NCBI RefSeq assembly: GCF_000003815.2 | Contig: NC_049985.1 | Location: forward strand, 12,182,416 to 12,246,415 | Reading direction: 5' to 3' | Source of the DNA: Branchiostoma floridae | Lineage: Eukaryota > Chordata > Leptocardii > Amphioxiformes > Branchiostomatidae | Length of the DNA stretch: 64,000 bases | Part shown: positions 59,476 through 64,000 of the stretch, piece by piece | Numbering within the stretch: position 1 is the first letter of the stretch | How the letters are laid out: each line of letters begins with the position of its first letter | The notes under the pieces: generated by a model | The model's database searches: none | What the model was told of the DNA's origin: nothing | Seen by the model: the letters and a program-made list of their open reading frames with translations, nothing else | Translations under genes and position numbers: made by a program

Positions 59476-62400
59476 ATACACACAAGTGAACCTAATTTCA
59501 AATATCCATAGTTGATATGTAGTTTTCAAAGTTAATAAAGATAATTTGCTTCATCTTCATTGTGTCAATTAATGCTTGATAAAAGAACGGCACAATCTGC
59601 ACGTCCCCATACAATGCGTGGATTAAAGTCACTTAGGGTCTATAGATCTAGAATAGTGTAGAAAAAGGAACGTTTATTCGAATATTCACCATTGCCATTA
59701 GGTTCATTAGATCATTCCAGTATTTTGCATACGTTATCATTAATTGCAAAAACTCATTATATCTTTGGAAGTAGACATGTTCTGTAAATTCCTACGAGTG
59801 GATTTTAGCCCTTGTACAGTACTATTATAAAGTGGTATATATCATAGCTCAAAACTGAATTTAAAAACATCTGTTAGAGTGGAGATCAATTTGTCATACA
59901 ACGTTAATTGTTACTTTCCCATTTGTGTATACACCTGTTTTCATTAATATAGATTATGTTGAAAAATAACAATAATAATAAGCACCATTGCCATTGTCAA
60001 CATCTACAGGGTACTCATCTTCAACCGCCAAGACGTTTGTCCGGAAAGAATCAACCCCTTCAACATCCACATCGGCGATTCCGACCAGGTCAGCACGAAC
60101 CCCAGGTGTGGAGGTAATCATCAAATGAACCTGAACCAGCCGTCCATTTCCGTCTCCTGTCAGGGGATGAAGGGTCGCTATGTGGGCGTCCGTCTTCCTG
60201 GATCCTACCGAATACTGAACCTGTGCGAAGTCCAAGTATTTTTGGGTATGGCTTTATTTTACATGGTTACGGTGTATTCATAGGACGTTGTCACGAAAGC
60301 TGATGTCGTACTGTACTGTGTGACCTATTGGCGACAGATTATTGTAACGACGTTTGGGGGGGGGGATTCCAATGCAACACTGTAACCCAACTTCTGGACA
60401 ATACATAAGTGCTTTTATGTCCACTCTCTTGTCATTGTTTGATGATGAGGATGAGGATGCTAGACTGCAGCGCTAATAATAGAGTTCTTTTGAAAATTTG
60501 GACAGTTGCATCGGCAAAGTCTGACTCATTGACTTGATTACACTATTCCTCTGTATCACTTCAGTTATATGGACTTATTGTGAAATTATCGTATCCAAAT
60601 AATGTCATTCATCACTACTGGAAGACACAGGTAACATCGGAAATAAGAATTATCTATATAAATTTCAATGTTATCTAAGTTTAGAAAATGAAATCATGTA
60701 TGCAAATGGAAATGTAGTCGTCGCGTGTTCTTCACCCCATCAGGTCGTTGTGCCCCAACGATACTCGGCAATTCTGCACCGAACCTCTACAAAATCTCGT
60801 CAGGTGAGAGTACAAATGATATTTGTTTTCTTTAGTAACTAACAATAATAAGAACTAATAAGAACTACTTTCGCGAAAAAGCTTACGGGTACGCGCGCAC
60901 GCAGCATGTGTGTGTCTCAGTCTGAATACGATTACCCGAGGATACCTTACTGGATTGTCTTGACAGGTTTGGGTAGGTCTTCATGACACCTTGGAATCAG
61001 ACTTGGGGTTTGTTTTTGGAACAGCAGCCTGTTCTGTAGATGTTTCATGGTTGTCAAGTCGTAGATAGCTTCTAGGAGGGAGAATAAGTCATGTAGCCTC
61101 CAAGCGGCTTTTTTTGGGGGGAACTGAATTGGACGATTTTGTTTTAGACTTTGAAATATAAAAACAAATGAAGGGATCATTATGATTTTTATATAAGCCT
61201 AAGTGATGATTTAGCCTGGTATCCAGCCGTAATTATAGCTCCCGAGTCTCTTCTCTCGGGAGCTATTACGGCTGGATACCAGGCTAGTGATGATTTGCAT
61301 AATCATAAATAATGCAAATCAGGAGTTAGTTAAGTGTTACATGTAGTGTTACACATATGACGTATCCAAGATGCATGCTGTAAACTATTTTCTTATTTAT
61401 TTATTTTATCTATCAGAACTGGTATGTCGGATGGGAGATGGAGCATCCTACCGAGGAACAGTCTCTATGACTGAAACAGGTATGACCTGTCAGCGCTGGG
61501 ACAGTCACACACCACATGACCACTATTACTCAACTGCAAAATTTCCTTTATCCGGGCTGGAGGAGAACTATTGCCGGAAGACTGAAGACTGGACCGAAAT
61601 TTGGTGCTTCACCACGGATCCCAGCTCGAAATGGGAGTTTTGTGACGTACCAGTATGCGGTAAGCAATCGATTTTGTGACTTCTATGTTAGTGCTTCCCT
61701 TTCCTTTCATCCTTATTTGTTACAACATCTACTACATAATCAAACACCATCTTATCAATCAATAATGATTGATGACTAATCAACTATACAAAACAAAAAA
61801 TGCTGCTTTCCGACCTTCCATATATTAAAAACAATTTTCTCAACATTCTCTCACCATCGGAATAACAATTTTGCATGTACCTGTTTCAGGTGTCGGACAC
61901 AAGCGGCAAGGGTGCAAGGGTGGCTACATACGACTCGGGCGGCACTGTATCCGACTGGTTCCCATCCCAAAGTCATTTGTGGACGCACAGCAGGCCTGTA
62001 AGGCGGATGGGGCGACCTTGGTCATGCCTAAAACAAAAGGACTGGACCTCGCTCTGAGACGCCTGGCCAAAACATACGGAGACAACTACGAACACTGGAT
62101 TGGCATGAAGAGGGTTGACGACCTCGACTGGACATGGGTGGACGGGACAAGTCTGGGACACTACCGGGTATGTGTTCTGTTGACAAGAACATGTAGTTGG
62201 TAGATCTTTGGTACATTCCATTCTTAACTTTGACATTGACATTAGTACTAATGCCACTGCCAAGTCTTGTTTGATATTTCGTACAGTCATCATTTTTCTC
62301 ATCACTTCCTTTTTCAGTTCCTGATTAGTCTGTTATGAATGATTGTATTTGGTCAAGGAAAAAATGTAACAAATGTTAGTGCGATGCAGGTAGACGAATA

Positions 62401-62676
62401 CGAGGGAATGGTACATTGCATCCCGTACATTACAGAGAATGGACAAAGAAAAGATCACCGTAGTTTTTACATTACCTTTACAGTAGCCTGGATGAAATTG
62501 ACATTCAAGCTGTTCTTCTTTTCCCCCAGGGATGGCACCCCGGTGAGCCAACGGGAGACAAAAGGGTGGAACTGTGCGTTCAGTATTGGTCTTCAGGACA
62601 TACTAGTGGTCCTATGTGGGACGACGCAGATTGCTCTGGGAAAAAGTGGTACATCTGCCAAATTCCTCCTGCTTGA
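36991..62676 (+). CDS. Gene B: multidomain type II membrane lectin receptor (whole gene, 16 coding exons)
   Basis: Coding exons: 36991-37078, 40689-40904, 41581-41670, 43315-43554, 44028-44293, 55598-55771, 55975-56235, 56366-56524, 56624-56702, 56939-57235, 59133-59355, 60010-60245, 60744-60803, 61417-61659, 61890-62167, 62530-62676. All junctions are GT/AG with matching phases and sum to 3057 nt, 1018 residues plus stop. Layout: cytoplasmic tail 1-234 with three NPMY motifs, membrane helix about 235-257, stalk 258-525, WSC-like 525-624, F-type lectin 624-777, kringle 797-878, C-type lectin 878-1018. The frame-consistent assembly suggests a working gene. It differs from gene A by fewer single ENPxY exons, an extra tail exon, two extra stalk exons and a Cys/Arg-rich reading of the stalk minisatellite. 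Confidence 0.85.
37220..38230 (-). pseudogene. RTE-like LINE reverse transcriptase remnant
   Basis: Minus-strand translation, with frameshifts, gives NFDNWRGTLLCIHSKVFCRV, LLERIDTAIDTKL, EQAGVRKGRGCIGQIFALRN and a GVRQGCILSPILFLIV-like block, typical of RTE-type polymerases. The element continues past a younger LINE insert at 38247-39205 into 39222-39300. In gene B intron 1. Confidence 0.75.
38247..39205 (-). mobile_element. 5'-truncated LINE nested in the RTE remnant
   Basis: Flanked by a 16-bp direct repeat TTGCTTTCCAATGTTT at 38231-38246 and 39206-39221. Minus-strand frames 38757-39128 (CSYCGEEDETDIHLFWAL) and 38453-38803 (FIYFGHCRVVTQFWVQVEDW) are the zinc-binding end of an L1/Tx1-type ORF2. 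About 0.96 kb remains. Confidence 0.82.
39540..39760. other. Low-complexity G-run and GTGT tract
   Basis: A run of about a dozen G at 39569-39580 is followed by GTACGTGT and GCGGGCGTGG repeats, then a second G7 run near 39676. Open frames are compositional. Confidence 0.6.
40149..40162. promoter_or_regulatory. X-box-like palindrome GTTGCCATGGCAAC
   Basis: A perfect 14-bp palindrome equal to the RFX X-box consensus, in gene B intron 1. The same sequence recurs at 42524-42537, and a related one at 31614-31626. It sits inside repeated sequence. Confidence 0.35.
40689..40904 (+). CDS. Gene B exon 2: cytoplasmic tail with first FENPMY motif
   Basis: Phase 1-1 exon between TACAG and G|GTATGT. It encodes an acidic stretch (DKNQDDPDTNVEQFTNNG), then MDNPRQASPQSQQRGQPS and TDRVGCNAADLFENPMY. 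It aligns along its length with gene A exon 2, and the intron after it also aligns for about 270 bp. Confidence 0.85.
41040..41177 (+). mobile_element. Truncated LINE remnant in gene B intron 2
   Basis: Matches 25740-25860 in inverted orientation (CACATGGCTGATGAAAATGC, CTTAAAACGACAAATTTAGC). It breaks off after ATAGGACCCCAATTA. It follows the same exon as in gene A at a similar distance. Confidence 0.8.
41581..41670 (+). CDS. Gene B exon 3: FENPMY tail module
   Basis: A 90-bp phase 1-1 exon encoding AEDTDNVGCNAAGSFENPMY then AAGALRQDDG; the acceptor is GTCAACAG. It is the single counterpart of the four 90-bp exons of gene A. A Phe replaces the Tyr that precedes ENP in the gene A copies, removing one possible phosphotyrosine. 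The donor is G|GTGGGT. Confidence 0.84.
42395..43095. mobile_element. Probable MITE with CTGTCTGTAAAAACC ends
   Basis: The left end (TGTCTGTAAAAACCAAGCA at 42402) and the right end (complement of TGTCTGTAAAAACCGAGCAA at about 43070-43089) form an imperfect inverted repeat enclosing ~690 bp with no ORF. It lies in gene B intron 3. Confidence 0.55.
43315..43554 (+). CDS. Gene B exon 4: extra tail exon with DNPMY motif
   Basis: A 240-bp phase 1-1 exon from GATGCAG to G|GTATGT. The first half (DLSASSFRDEETNEFHDNPS, then NDVYHYIRDDN) has no match in gene A. The second half (DNPRQAQHQNRHLGQP, then KDTDIKARRVGCLVDNPMY) resembles exon 2, so the exon looks like a diverged duplicate of exon 2. It brings the NPxY count in gene B to three. 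Confidence 0.75.
44028..44293 (+). CDS. Gene B exon 5: transmembrane helix and start of the ectodomain
   Basis: Phase 1 in, phase 0 out at CTCCAG|GTTGGT. After KIFDKTFLRSN comes a hydrophobic run of about 23 residues, LLIIIIAICVAASIGAGAGL onward. Charged residues lie on the N-terminal side, which fits a cytoplasmic N-terminus. The ectodomain side is Ser/Thr/Pro-rich with one NSS site. Confidence 0.86.
44294..46740. other. Gene B intron 5, left part
   Basis: No exon recognised. GC-rich stretch at 45040-45200. 45935-45990 (GTCGCAGTAAGAGCGCAGCG) resembles 54072-54120 across the composite element. 46555-46671 is a hairpin-type MITE (see separate entry). Confidence 0.4.
46555..46671. mobile_element. 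Small MITE with CTAGCCTGG ends
   Basis: Starts CTAGCCTGGATAAC and ends GGTAACCAGGCTAG, an inverted pair enclosing ~90 bp. Its ends match the hairpin at 61212-61286, so both belong to one family. Confidence 0.55.
47281..47700 (-). mobile_element. LINE 3' end fragment
   Basis: Minus strand encodes IPIDQRICPFCPELIEDEYH then FMVVCPKYSDIRNSLYRR, a reverse transcriptase zinc-binding tail. The 3' end ATAACTTTATTGCACAACAA matches that at 24490, so it is the same LINE family as in gene A intron 2. Confidence 0.75.
48057..48281. mobile_element. 225-bp MITE with CCGGAATAAC-repeat ends
   Basis: The left arm carries four direct units of CGGAATAACC (48071-48110) and the right arm their inverse (48223-48267), together a ~50-bp imperfect inverted repeat starting near GGGTATTTA. 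Both sides carry the 10-bp duplication GCGTTGACGG (48047-48056, 48282-48291). No ORF. The duplication length fits a Mutator-like or hAT-like element. Confidence 0.78.
49130..49800. repeat. 42-bp minisatellite interrupted by an assembly gap
   Basis: Units of about 42 bp, CACTGTGCATTTTGCACACA then CCAGACCNATCGTGCCATTGAG, five or so on the left of the gap and seven on the right. TGCATTTTGCA is palindromic. Flanking sequence before the array is identical on both sides of the gap. Confidence 0.85.
49379..49478. other. Assembly gap (100 N)
   Basis: Run of exactly 100 N between two near-identical stretches (49129-49350 and 49479-49700), suggesting that both sides come from the same locus or two haplotypes. 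Confidence 0.99.
49841..51115 (+). CDS. Helitron-type ORF with papain-like cysteine protease domain, C-terminally truncated
   Basis: A 424-residue ORF. Residues 10-230 resemble the cysteine-protease or deubiquitinase-like domain known from proteins of eukaryotic Helitron elements and related to herpesvirus tegument-type proteases. The likely catalytic Cys is Cys26 in RGKQCTANALM, and Asp156 and His158 lie in FVYDSHARSP. DLDGVLFQGDALY is another family landmark. Residues 345-385 have the KANETCEQKKERQ repeat typical of Helitron N-terminal regions. After about residue 385 the sequence becomes unrelated, and no Rep or helicase part follows. The family call is from memory of the pattern. Confidence 0.6.
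   Translation: MCESILSGKYHQGDIIFSGDNRGKQCTANALMAVVNHSTCRQAITWTSTDLDGVLFQGDALYTYIKPSLRSGVEFLSVDDIPDYLQLYNNTVRVSIKESYTGDIFATEAVYPYYTLKKALEAAFAESNTCLFITAHGITGSTVALLHADNKYFVYDSHARSPITALPDSHGTSTLSMHSSNSNLVSFLQQLNWNTTCNFEVVPVQAENVFLSVEPTGIHIINLTSNVSSMIESENCFQVQQQHTYTLVKPEFVSTKENLQQPNTAFPFAPHCNQSTGKNIVPCTTSKHPSAMPENRNEGLLNQLVMSPNAASNLNDKKVQGLAIQSAICKDKQEKQTYQQKTESLAEQRTSYKAKKANETCEQKKERQCTSGTSSRLWLWSRTGVSFTIFISGTQRTQGIQFRPQKYAGKSNYTSEQRFPANFP
51150..51200 (+). pseudogene. Scrap duplicated from the protease ORF
   Basis: CTGGAACACAACATGAAATT and TTGAGGTAGTCCTTCC repeat, with changes, sequence inside the ORF at 50416-50455. It suggests another broken copy of the same element downstream. Confidence 0.5.
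52257..55597. other. Gene B intron 5, right part
   Basis: No exon recognised. 53205-53310 contains two CGGTCGTTGACCTCG blocks with GTTCCATA repeats. A TTGGCTCAGTCGGCTAAATG stretch at 54389 resembles a tRNA A box. Otherwise AT-rich. Confidence 0.4.
55598..55771 (+). CDS. Gene B exon 6: Ser/Thr-rich stalk, found only in gene B
   Basis: Phase 0-0, 58 codons, AACAG acceptor and AAC|GTAAGA donor. It encodes PIMIVTKEPTTATDLLSWQT then ADGVTAPNVSSTDLYLETTS. The pattern (KEP..., TW/SWQTADG, TDxYLETxS) repeats that of the later stalk exon 56366-56524, so stalk exons have duplicated here. I see no counterpart in gene A. Confidence 0.72.
55975..56235 (+). CDS. Gene B exon 7: minisatellite stalk read as VCLR repeats
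   Basis: Phase 0-0 exon of 87 codons between TTGAG and AAG|GTATTA. About 14 copies of a 12-bp unit (GTGTCTCCGAGT) are read as VCLR, after YLWFR and before PIPTLKRVTSPQAGTTKTVT. In gene A the same kind of unit is read as SVSP. Here the SVSP frame is open through the repeats but then runs into the intron and stops, so the VCLR frame is the one compatible with both splice sites. Being phase-symmetric the exon may also be skipped. Confidence 0.6.
56366..56524 (+). CDS. Gene B exon 8: stalk with a single SVSP unit
   Basis: Phase 0-0, 53 codons, GCGTAG acceptor and AAG|GTATTA donor. It encodes LYLKENPTNSTVMPTWTTAD, then SVSPTDSYLETSPSPQAGTT and a few Thr-rich residues. This is the closest match to gene A exon 8 but with one repeat unit instead of about nine. 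It contains an NST glycosylation site. Confidence 0.8.
56624..56702 (+). CDS. Gene B exon 9: short linker before the WSC-like domain
   Basis: A 79-bp exon, phase 0 in and phase 1 out, with a CGCCAG acceptor and a G|GTACGG donor. It encodes VLTHNVERTRFDQLQKTRKQ then PSTTDE, matching gene A exon 9. Confidence 0.82.
56939..57235 (+). CDS. Gene B exon 10: WSC-like cysteine-rich domain
   Basis: Phase 1-1, 99 codons, acceptor CACATAG, donor G|GTAAAA. It has the same five cysteines and the signature GFTVFAVQHGGQCFGSANGH and GTWANEVYLI as gene A. It has two extra residues (SPDPNRA versus RPNRA) near the start. The domain is probably carbohydrate-binding by analogy with WSC modules. Confidence 0.82.
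57300..59000. repeat. Dispersed TGTGATAG...CTATCACA hairpin repeats
   Basis: A short stem-loop of the form TGTGATAGAGGGGTGCTATC followed by ACA recurs at about 57427, 58258, 58882 and 58952, with a diverged one near 57347. Each is followed by a TTTTCACTAATAGACA-like tail. In the intron between the WSC-like and F-type lectin exons of gene B. Confidence 0.7.
58329..58877. mobile_element. 549-bp MITE with 20-bp perfect terminal inverted repeats and TTAA duplication
   Basis: Left end AGGCGCCCAGAGCAGTTTTT (58329-58348) is the exact complement of the right end (58858-58877). Both are flanked by TTAA (58325-58328, 58878-58881). There is no transposase. It sits between two of the TGTGATAG hairpins, so it probably split that older repeat. 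Confidence 0.82.
59133..59355 (+). CDS. Gene B exon 11: F-type lectin domain, first half
   Basis: Acceptor GATGATAG, phase 1 in and phase 2 out at GACAG|GTATGT. It encodes SSAPGVNVALGKTAFQTSEY to WWVDLGQSYVIDR, including AVDGNTDGMYHHGSCTHT, which carries the conserved His of the F-type lectin motif. The intact acceptor contrasts with gene A. Confidence 0.88.
59440..59485. repeat. (CA)n microsatellite
   Basis: Short CA run in the intron between the two F-type lectin exons of gene B, where gene A has the (TG)n-bearing repeat at 5350-5830. Confidence 0.9.
60010..60245 (+). CDS. Gene B exon 12: F-type lectin domain, second half
   Basis: Acceptor CTACAG, phase 2 in and phase 1 out, 236 bp. It encodes VLIFNRQDVCPERINPFNIH, then RCGGNHQMNLNQPSISVSC and ILNLCEVQVFL. 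R-Q-D-V-C-P-E-R matches R-x-D-x4-R, the fucose-contact motif of F-type lectins, and the cysteines expected for the fold are present. Confidence 0.88.
60744..60803 (+). CDS. Gene B exon 13: 20-residue linker
   Basis: A 60-bp phase 1-1 exon encoding GRCAPTILGNSAPNLYKISS, with a CATCAG acceptor and a CAG|GTGAGA donor. It is the counterpart of gene A exon 13. Confidence 0.82.
61212..61286. mobile_element. 75-bp hairpin MITE with TAGCCTGGTA ends
   Basis: Near-perfect inverted repeat: TAGCCTGGTATCCAGCCGTA pairs with the right half ending in CTGGATACCAGGCTA, with a ~6-base loop at TCTCTT. Ends match 46555-46671. Confidence 0.75.
61417..61659 (+). CDS. Gene B exon 14: kringle domain
   Basis: Phase 1-1, 81 codons, acceptor CTATCAG. 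One full kringle with CRMGDGASYRGT, TCQRWDSHTPH, NYCRKTEDW, IWCFTTDP and WEFCDVPVC. The Trp of WEFCD, usual in kringles, is kept here but is Tyr in gene A. Confidence 0.93.
61890..62167 (+). CDS. Gene B exon 15: C-type lectin domain, first part
   Basis: Acceptor TTTCAG, phase 1 in and phase 0 out. It encodes GCKGGYIRLGRHCIRLVPIP, AQQACKADGATLVMPKTKGL and HWIGMKRVDDLDWTWVDGT. The arrangement matches long-form C-type lectin domains. It is the same length as in gene A. Confidence 0.92.
62530..62676 (+). CDS. Gene B exon 16: C-type lectin domain, last part, with stop
   Basis: Acceptor CCCCCAG, phase 0, 48 codons then TGA at 62674-62676. It encodes WHPGEPTGDKRVELC, then MWDDADCSGKKWYICQIPPA. The sugar-site tripeptide reads EPT, again not the canonical EPN or QPD, and WDD stands for WND. 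The Trp of KKWYIC is Gly in gene A. Confidence 0.9.
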   Translation, partial: GWHPGEPTGDKRVELCVQYWSSGHTSGPMWDDADCSGKKWYICQIPPA

Positions 62677-64000
62677 CTAAGGAATTGCTATTCTCTGTTT
62701 GATCAGTACATATTATCAGTAAATTGCATCATACATGTTGATGATCAGTGACTAGCACTTCCACTTGCACTACCAAGAAAAACTTTTCTTATCTTCCTTT
62801 TTTTTCTCTCTCTATTTAAGAAGAACATTTTGTCCACAAGTTAAGAATTTTAAGTCATTTTTTCTATCGGCATTTTCTTGAGCTAAAAATTATTCTGCAT
62901 AAAAACTTCTACTATGTAAACTGAAGTTATTTCCAGAATGTTATTCTTGTAGTAAGGCTTTTTCTTAATGCAGATATTTGCATCTGCGTTCTTACACTTA
63001 AGAATACTTTCTCATTTGACTGGGTTCTGCCTGAAACGTTTGACTGTTTTCAAAATAATATACAGTTGCTTGAGTAATTGTTATTTGGCGTGCTTTATAA
63101 CTATATTCTTAGTATGAGTACAAATTTGACACAAATATTTTTTTGGCAGGCTGTCAATAGACAAAGATGTAACGTACTTGGTGTAAATTCTTGTTTTTTA
63201 TATTTCAGCCATGCCATAGGTATGGTGAAATATATTGTATTCGTAATGTTTCTTTCTTCTTTCTCCTGTCAAATCTTCAAATCGAATCAACTCCGCCGTT
63301 CCTGGACCGATTGACTTGAAATTTGGCACAAGGGTAGAGTAAGCCAATACCCTCAGGTGTTTTTTTTTCATTTTTTTCATATCTGCCTTTAAAATGATTT
63401 TATTGAGGTTTTTGTCAATTTTTATGTATATTTCGGGCTCCTGTACCCTGGTATTACAGCCGAATGACATGAAATTTGGTACAGAGGTGCCTTGATCATA
63501 TGCTCACCTAGATTCAATAACAGTTTTGGCATACGGTACAACAAAATGCTGAATTTTGCGATTTTTGGCCATTTTTTGACCAAAAAAGGACATTTTTGGC
63601 TCCTGTAGCCTCGTTTTACAACCAAATGACCTGAAATTTGGTATAAAAGTGCCCTTCAATTATGTGCACATAAATTCAATAAAAGTTTTCCCATACGGTA
63701 CAACAAAATGCTTAATTTTGCGATTTTATGGCCATTTTTTGGACAAAAATTGGACATTTTTGGCTCCTGTTCCCTCGATTTACAACTAAATAACCCGTAA
63801 ATTGGTAAAGGGGTGCTCTAGATATTTATTCAAATGACCCATGTATAATTTTTGGCATGGACCACTTTAAAATGATATATTTGGGATTTTTTTTGTCATT
63901 TTCCAATGGCCAAAGGGGTTAACGACCTCAAGGCCTATTGTTGCATGAGGGAGATGGCTGAAATATGCTGTATTTGCTCTCAAGCAAATGTCGGCCTTTC
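62677..64000. other. Gene B 3' flank with ~163-bp tandem repeat at 63290-63930
   Basis: No gene seen. From about 63290 there are three to four diverged copies of a ~163-bp unit with GGCTCCTGT, AAATGACCTGAAATTTGGTA, CATACGGTACAACAAAATGC and TTTTTGGCCATTTTTT. The unit resembles sequence near 42430-42600, which also has the AATTTTGTGTGG and TTTTTAAAAATGGC style. Confidence 0.6.

Noticed and set aside
1-64000. Bacterial-type system (operon, toxin-antitoxin, phage defence)
   Set aside because: Exon-intron structure, LINEs, SINEs and microsatellites show animal nuclear DNA; no polycistronic gene set exists.

Overview
This is animal nuclear DNA: split exons with GT/AG splice sites, non-LTR retrotransposons, tRNA-derived SINEs, MITEs and microsatellites. 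The mix of kringle, C-type lectin, F-type lectin and WSC-like domains in one protein, plus Tx1-like and RTE-like LINEs, points to an invertebrate deuterostome, most likely a lancelet (Branchiostoma). That assignment is inference; no marker gene is present.

The window is dominated by two paralogous genes facing away from each other. Gene A is on the minus strand (coding 30339 down to 2142, 16 coding exons found). Gene B is on the plus strand (36991 to 62676, 16 coding exons). I assembled both from splice sites and exon phases. Gene B gives a continuous frame of 1019 codons with stop. Gene A gives 918 codons only if one damaged splice acceptor is ignored. Both encode the same kind of protein: a type II membrane receptor with no signal peptide. 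The order is an N-terminal cytoplasmic tail with repeated ENPxY motifs, one transmembrane helix, a Ser/Thr/Pro stalk with a 12-bp minisatellite, a WSC-like Cys-rich domain, an F-type (fucose-binding) lectin domain split over two exons, a kringle, and a C-terminal C-type lectin domain split over two exons. The domains suggest a glycan-binding, endocytic or signalling receptor at the cell surface; that role is inference.

Layout: 560-1860 is a repeat with an inverted copy at 32420-33690. 2142-30339 is gene A; its introns hold a nearly complete Tx1-like LINE with target-site duplication (6739-12101), an inverted-repeat element with an RTE scrap (14.66-15.82 kb), four tandem 1.6-kb units each carrying one ENPxY exon (16.0-22.7 kb), a second LINE fragment (24.5-25.9 kb) and a direct-repeat region (26.7-29.4 kb). 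30340-36990 is the intergenic region, with a conserved 5' flank at each end. 36991-62676 is gene B; its introns hold nested LINE fragments (37.2-39.3 kb), a 5.5-kb composite element with terminal inverted repeats and TAA duplications (46741-52253) that contains a Helitron-associated cysteine-protease ORF, and several MITEs. 62677-64000 is 3' flank with a ~163-bp tandem repeat.

Three 100-N assembly gaps (8111-8210, 18696-18795, 49379-49478) all lie in repeats, so copy numbers near them are uncertain.
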